DNA of 10,754 nucleotides from Fidelibacterota bacterium (GTDB lineage: Bacteria; Fidelibacterota; UBA8477): assembly GCA_021734045.1 (NCBI GenBank), contig JAIPJR010000080.1:1-10754 (forward strand), given 5' to 3'. The notes below the pieces were generated by a model that was not told the DNA's origin, made no database searches, and saw only the letters and a program-made list of their open reading frames with translations. The position numbers were made by a program, and so were the translations under genes. Position 1 is the stretch's first letter; the number at the start of each line of letters is the position of its first letter. Positions 6,223 to 10,754 of this stretch are shown here, piece by piece.

Positions 6223-9200
6223 GTATTGCCAGAGGTCCCATCAATCGCCCGATTCTCACGGCAATTATCTTTCTGATTATCATTTTACTGGGCTCGGTTT
6301 CCTTAAGCCGGCTTTCCATCGATCTCATGCCGGAGATCAGCTATCCAACCATTTCGGTTATCACCGGTTATGGCAATGTGGGACCCCAGGAGATTGAGGA
6401 ATCGGTGACGCGTCCCATTGAGGAGGCGCTGGCAGCCGTACAAGGTGTTGAAGAGATCAATTCCACCTCGTCGGAAGGTCGCAGTCTGGTACGGGTTTCC
6501 TTCGCCTGGGGCACCGATCTGGATGTGGCTGCCAATGACATTCGTGACCGGATTGACCGGGTGCTGGGACGACTCCCGGAGGATTTAGAGCGTCCGCAGA
6601 TTCGGAAGTTTGACCCGTCGGCATTTCCCATCATCATTCTGGGCGTGTCCAGTAACCTGAACCCGCTGGATTTGCGTCAGCTCATCGATGATCAGGTGAA
6701 ATACCGGATTGAGCGGCTTCCCGGTGTGGCGGCATTGGATATTTGGGGTGGATTGAGCCGGGAAATTCATGTGGATCTGCAGGCAGACAAGCTGAAAGCG
6801 CTGGGACTTTCCACAGATGTGATTCTGGCGTCATTACGCAATGAAAATATGAATGTCCCCGCTGGTGTTTACCAGAAGGGGAATATGGATATTCTGGTGC
6901 GAACCCTGGGTGAGTACGCCTCAATCGAAGAAATCAGCAACACCGTGATTACCACCCGTCAGGGTGCGCCTATTCTCATTAAGGATGTGGCCACCGTATC
7001 TGATTCGTGGGAAGAGGTAACCCAGCTGGTGCGTATTAATGGCGAACCGGGCTTGCGTATCTCCGTGAACAAACAATCCGGCGCCAATACCGTCACCGTG
7101 GCAGAAGCGGTGAAGGCAGAGATGGAGCGGATTAACCGGGACATTCCGCAGATCAAGCTTCTGCCCATTATTGACACATCAAAATACATCAAGCAATCCA
7201 TTAATAATGTGGGCACATCTACCATTCTGGGTGGAATGCTGGCGGTGGTTATTCTCTTTCTCTTCCTGCGCAACATCTCCAGTACATTTATCATTGCCAC
7301 GGCGATTCCCATTTCGGTGGTGGCCACATTCGGGGTCATGTATTTTGGTGGGTTCACCTTGAATATTATCACCTTTGGCGGACTGGCGCTGGGTATCGGA
7401 ATGCTGGTGGATAATGCCATTGTGGTGCTGGAAAATATTTATCGGCACCGGGAGTCAGGCAAAACGACCAAAGCGAGCGCGGACATCGGTACCGGGGAGG
7501 TTGCTTCCGCAATTATAGCCAGTACACTCACGACTCTGGTTGTGTTTTTCCCTGTCGTTTTCATCCGTGGAATGTCTGGCATCATGTTCCAGCAAATGGC
7601 TTATGTGGTGAGCTTTTCCCTGCTCTGTTCGCTGCTGGTAGCGCTGACGTTGGTCCCCATGCTGGCTTCCCGCTTTCTCCATTATCAGGCTGCACAGGAG
7701 CACCAAAAACTGAGTCGTTTGCGGCGTATATATACCGCCAGTGAAGTGGTATTAAGCAAAGTTGAACAGCGTTATACCCGTATTTTGAACTGGGCGCTGG
7801 GACATAAGCGCACCGTTGTGTTTACCTCATTAGGGTTGTTCATAGCCTCCATTCTAATGGTACGGCTCATTGGTGTGGAACTCATGCCAGCAGCTGATGA
7901 AAGTGAAGTTCGTATCAATCTGGAAATGGCGGTGGGGACACGGTTGGCGGTGATTGATCAGGCTACAAAAACGGTGGAGGACATTATCCGGAAGGAGGTC
8001 CCCGAGAGAATTACCATGTTCTCGCGCATCGGTGGTGGCGGCTGGCGGTCAACGGGCGGACATACCGCACAAATCAGAGTGACCGTGGTGCCACGGGCGG
8101 AACGAAATCGCAGCAGCGAGGAGATTGCCAATCACCTACGACAGGCATTAAAAGGGATTCCCGGTGTCACAATCCGCGCCCGGGCGGGTCAGGGCTTGTT
8201 TCTGCTGCGGATGGGAACAGGTTCGGCTACCAGTGTGGATGTGGAAGTTCGCGGGTACGATCTGGCCACAGCCAATGAGTTGGCTCAACAGGTGCGTGCA
8301 GTGGTGGAGAGGGTTCCGGGCGTAACCGATGTGGAGATCAGCCGTGAGGAGGGGAGTCCGGAACAGATCATCCGCATTGACCGGCAGAAAGCTGCTGATC
8401 TGGGGCTTTCCGTGTCGCGCATCGGGGTGGCGCTGCAAACAGCTATCGGCGGCACGCATGCCTCATACTATCGTGACGGCGGCAAGCAATACCGCATTCT
8501 GGTGCGACTGAGCGAAAAGGATCGTGGTGATTTGAATGAACTATTAGATCTAACGGTGGTGAATAATCGCGGTGAACCGGTAATTTTGCGGAATGTGGTG
8601 AATGTGGTAAATGCCGAAGGACCCACGCGCATTGAGCGAAAAGACCAGGAGCGCATCATTAATGTGGAAGCCAATTTCACCAAGCGGGACATGGGATCGG
8701 TAGTGAGCGATATTCGCGACGCTATTCAAACCATTCCCGTCCCCAAGGGATTCGTTCTTCTGTTCGGTGGCGACTACGAAGAACAGCAGAAAAGTTTCGG
8801 GGAACTCTTGTGGGGACTGATTCTGGCTATTTTGTTGGTTTATATGGTAATGGCAGGCCAGTTCGAATCCTGGCGGGATCCGTTTGTGGTGCTGTTTGCC
8901 ATTCCCATGGGATTAATCGGTGTGGTCTTGACCATGATTCTCACCGGAACGATTTTCAGCATGCAGGCGTTTATCGGTGCCATTATGCTGGCGGGAATTG
9001 TGGTGAATAATGCCATTCTGCTGGTGGATTACACCAATCAACTCCGCCGGGATCACGGGATGGACTTATTGGACGCCATACGAACCTCGGGTGCACGGCG
9101 TCTGCGGCCAATTCTCATGACCACCCTGACAACGATTCTGGGGTTGATTCCGCTCTCGTTTGGGTTTGGTGAAGGTGGTGAAGCGCAAGCGCCACTGGCG

Positions 9201-9341
9201 CGGGTGGTCATTGGCGGCCTGTTGAGCGCTACACTCATTACGCTGGTGTTAATTCCGGTGATCTATGCCGTTTTTGAAAAACGCCTGCGGTCCCGGAATG
9301 CCATTTCAAAATCGCATCAATCCATTGAAAGAACCTCCTGA
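6219..9341 (+). CDS. RND family efflux pump, inner-membrane permease (AcrB-like, HAE type)
   Basis: This 1040-residue protein has the usual length and layout of proton-driven multidrug RND pumps: TM1 at about 11-30, a porter domain, TM2-TM6 at about 333-482, a cytoplasmic linker, TM7 at about 528-547, a second porter domain, and TM8-TM12 from about 865. The porter motifs YPTISVITGYGNVGPQEIE and DVAANDIRDRID are typical. In TM4 the relay segment reads GMLVDNAIVVLEN: Asp398 matches AcrB Asp407, but the Asp408 position is Asn399. In TM10 GIVVNNAILLVDY has Asn930 at the AcrB Lys940 position. Arg961 matches AcrB Arg971. The VDNAI/VVNNAI pattern is known from a broad subgroup, so the pump is probably functional with a reduced relay. 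The GTG start overlaps the adaptor stop by 4 bases, with GGAG 8 nt upstream. Adaptor and channel genes flank it, which supports a complete tripartite exporter. Hydrophobic or amphiphilic compounds are the likely class of substrate; metal pump (CusA-like) features are not seen. Confidence 0.96.
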   Translation: MSIARGPINRPILTAIIFLIIILLGSVSLSRLSIDLMPEISYPTISVITGYGNVGPQEIEESVTRPIEEALAAVQGVEEINSTSSEGRSLVRVSFAWGTDLDVAANDIRDRIDRVLGRLPEDLERPQIRKFDPSAFPIIILGVSSNLNPLDLRQLIDDQVKYRIERLPGVAALDIWGGLSREIHVDLQADKLKALGLSTDVILASLRNENMNVPAGVYQKGNMDILVRTLGEYASIEEISNTVITTRQGAPILIKDVATVSDSWEEVTQLVRINGEPGLRISVNKQSGANTVTVAEAVKAEMERINRDIPQIKLLPIIDTSKYIKQSINNVGTSTILGGMLAVVILFLFLRNISSTFIIATAIPISVVATFGVMYFGGFTLNIITFGGLALGIGMLVDNAIVVLENIYRHRESGKTTKASADIGTGEVASAIIASTLTTLVVFFPVVFIRGMSGIMFQQMAYVVSFSLLCSLLVALTLVPMLASRFLHYQAAQEHQKLSRLRRIYTASEVVLSKVEQRYTRILNWALGHKRTVVFTSLGLFIASILMVRLIGVELMPAADESEVRINLEMAVGTRLAVIDQATKTVEDIIRKEVPERITMFSRIGGGGWRSTGGHTAQIRVTVVPRAERNRSSEEIANHLRQALKGIPGVTIRARAGQGLFLLRMGTGSATSVDVEVRGYDLATANELAQQVRAVVERVPGVTDVEISREEGSPEQIIRIDRQKAADLGLSVSRIGVALQTAIGGTHASYYRDGGKQYRILVRLSEKDRGDLNELLDLTVVNNRGEPVILRNVVNVVNAEGPTRIERKDQERIINVEANFTKRDMGSVVSDIRDAIQTIPVPKGFVLLFGGDYEEQQKSFGELLWGLILAILLVYMVMAGQFESWRDPFVVLFAIPMGLIGVVLTMILTGTIFSMQAFIGAIMLAGIVVNNAILLVDYTNQLRRDHGMDLLDAIRTSGARRLRPILMTTLTTILGLIPLSFGFGEGGEAQAPLARVVIGGLLSATLITLVLIPVIYAVFEKRLRSRNAISKSHQSIERTS

Positions 9342-9345
9342 CCGT

Positions 9346-10754
9346 ATGAAAACAGCTTCTTTTCTTATCCTGACCTTCGTGGTGAGTATCACAAATCTGT
9401 CAGCCCAGGTTAATGGCCGGCCGTCAGCCAATCCGGCTAATCTGGATACACTGGCCATTGACATTAACACGGCCATTGTCACCGGTCTGGAAAACAACCC
9501 CACGATTCTGGTGAAAAAATTAGCACCTGTACTGAGTGAAACGGCGGTGAAGGAGCAAAAAGGCGTCTTTGATCCCACGGTCACTGCCAGCGTGCAGCGC
9601 AGTCAATCCCAGTCTCAGCGGCGTCTGGGTGCTTCTGCCAATCCATTTGACATTAAGGATACCACCACGACCGCCACAGTTGGCATTCAACAGGCATTAC
9701 CCACCGGGACGCGGATTAATTTTACTGGCGGGATGAGCGGCTCCGTATCCAATCTCTACACAGATCAATACGCCAGTAATCTGGACCTGACCGTGTCCCA
9801 GTCACTGCTGCAGGGGTTTGGTCCGGGAGCCAATCTGGCCAATATCCGCAAAGCGCAGATCGATGTGGATATCACCGAATCCGAACTGAAAGGGGTGGCT
9901 GAGGCGGTAACGGCTGACATCGAAGCTGCTTACTGGAATCTCTACCTCACCGCTCAGGAAATTCAGATTCAGACCAGCTCGCTGGCGCTTGCGCAAAAAC
10001 AATTACAGGAGACCCGTGAGCGGGTGAATGTGGGGAAGTTGGCGGATTTGGAAATGGCCGCTGTCAGTGCAGAAGTGGCTGCCCGACGTAGTCAATTAAT
10101 TGATGCCGAGAGTCGGCACGAACAGGCGCGTTTGCGCTTTATTTATCTGGTTTTTCCCAACCAGCCGTCCGTCTGGGACCGGTATCCCCTGCCTGTGAAT
10201 ACACCGGTTTTGCCCGCCGATTCCCTGGATCCGGTGGGCGTGCATACCGAATTGGGATTGAAATACCGACCGGACCTGATTCAGGCCAGATTGGGTTTGC
10301 AGAAGCAGGATTTGGCTGTCACCCAGACCCGTAACGGATTATTGCCCAAGCTGGATTTATTCATTTCGCTGGGGAAAACCAATTATGCCGCCACTTTATC
10401 CGATGCCACGCCGGATTTGGGAAGTCCCTACATGCAGATGAGTACGGGTTTAAATTTTACCATGCCCATTCCCAATCGTCAGTCATCAGCACAACTACAC
10501 CGGGCGCGGGTCTCCCGCGAGCAACAGGAACTGGCGGTGGGTAACATGGAGAAACAGGTCATCCTGGACATTCGTTCCAAATATGTTGAAGTGTTGCGCG
10601 CCCGCCAGCAGGTGGAGGCTACCCGGGTGACGCGTCAGTTACAGGAAGAAAAACTGCTGGCTGAGCAGGAAAAATTCCGAGTGGGTAAGTCCACCAATAT
10701 TCTGGTGCTGCAGGCGCAGCGGGATTTCACCGCCAGTCAATTGGACGAAGCGCG
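9346..10754 (+). CDS. TolC-family outer-membrane efflux channel (3' end outside window)
   Basis: An ATG at 9346, four bases after the pump stop, opens a frame that stays open to the window edge (469 complete codons). Residues 1-22 form a signal peptide (MKTASF, hydrophobic core, cleavage likely after LSAQ). The body has the two-fold outer-membrane efflux protein (OEP) repeat: a first unit with beta-strand segments at about 95-155 ending in the typical QSLLQGFGPGANLANIRKA, followed by long alpha-helices (about 165-270) that line the periplasmic tunnel. A second unit begins near 305 (KYRPDLIQARLGLQKQDL) with strands at about 330-375 and helices after that. TolC-family proteins are usually 430-550 residues, so only the last helices are missing. 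It completes the adaptor-pump-channel set as the outer-membrane exit duct. There is no good ribosome-binding site close to the ATG, so translation is probably coupled to the pump gene. Confidence 0.93.
   Translation, partial: MKTASFLILTFVVSITNLSAQVNGRPSANPANLDTLAIDINTAIVTGLENNPTILVKKLAPVLSETAVKEQKGVFDPTVTASVQRSQSQSQRRLGASANPFDIKDTTTTATVGIQQALPTGTRINFTGGMSGSVSNLYTDQYASNLDLTVSQSLLQGFGPGANLANIRKAQIDVDITESELKGVAEAVTADIEAAYWNLYLTAQEIQIQTSSLALAQKQLQETRERVNVGKLADLEMAAVSAEVAARRSQLIDAESRHEQARLRFIYLVFPNQPSVWDRYPLPVNTPVLPADSLDPVGVHTELGLKYRPDLIQARLGLQKQDLAVTQTRNGLLPKLDLFISLGKTNYAATLSDATPDLGSPYMQMSTGLNFTMPIPNRQSSAQLHRARVSREQQELAVGNMEKQVILDIRSKYVEVLRARQQVEATRVTRQLQEEKLLAEQEKFRVGKSTNILVLQAQRDFTASQLDEA

Noticed and set aside
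6959-7420. 153-codon antisense frame within the pump gene
   Set aside because: It mirrors the TM2-TM4 coding region of the pump. The apparent protein is a by-product of hydrophobic codons on the other strand.

Overview
The window looks like chromosomal DNA of a Gram-negative bacterium. It carries a complete inner-membrane/periplasm/outer-membrane efflux set, and base composition is close to balanced. The gene styles fit environmental lineages such as the Bacteroidota/Calditrichota/Marinimicrobia neighbourhood, but nothing here fixes the taxon and that placement is only a guess. All supported genes are on the + strand.

Region 1 (1-1046) is the 3' end of a large gene for a secreted or surface protein. 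It is built from tandem modules of exactly 131 residues (393 bp) and ends part-way through a unit. A textbook intrinsic terminator (1098-1135) closes it. The 298-base gap up to 1344 holds this terminator, an inverted repeat (1199-1229) and a possible sigma70-type promoter (1284-1312).

Region 2 (1345-4784) is a two-gene unit. The first gene encodes a membrane-anchored penicillin-acylase-family Ntn hydrolase with a recognisable self-processing serine. Nine bases later comes a secreted endonuclease/exonuclease/phosphatase (EEP) family hydrolase that must use a TTG start. The EEP reading frame stops early at 4731. Its missing C-terminal catalytic motif (Ser-Asp-His-Phe-Gly-Val) lies intact in the next frame to 4784, so the gene carries a one-base frameshift, either real or from sequencing.

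Region 3 (4785-10754) is a tripartite RND efflux operon. A 265-base leader has a perfect 7-bp palindrome beside a possible -10 box. It is followed by a periplasmic adaptor (5050-6222), an RND inner-membrane pump (6219-9341, start overlapping the adaptor stop in GTGA) and a TolC-like outer-membrane channel (from 9346, running off the window). The adaptor carries the R-x3-L-x6-S hairpin-tip motif used for docking to TolC-type channels, which agrees with its neighbour. The pump keeps only part of the classical AcrB proton-relay residues.

No RNA genes, insertion sequences, CRISPR arrays or attachment sites were recognised. I found no clear undescribed system. The best leads are the EEP frameshift, the unidentified 131-residue repeat module and the palindrome in front of the efflux operon.
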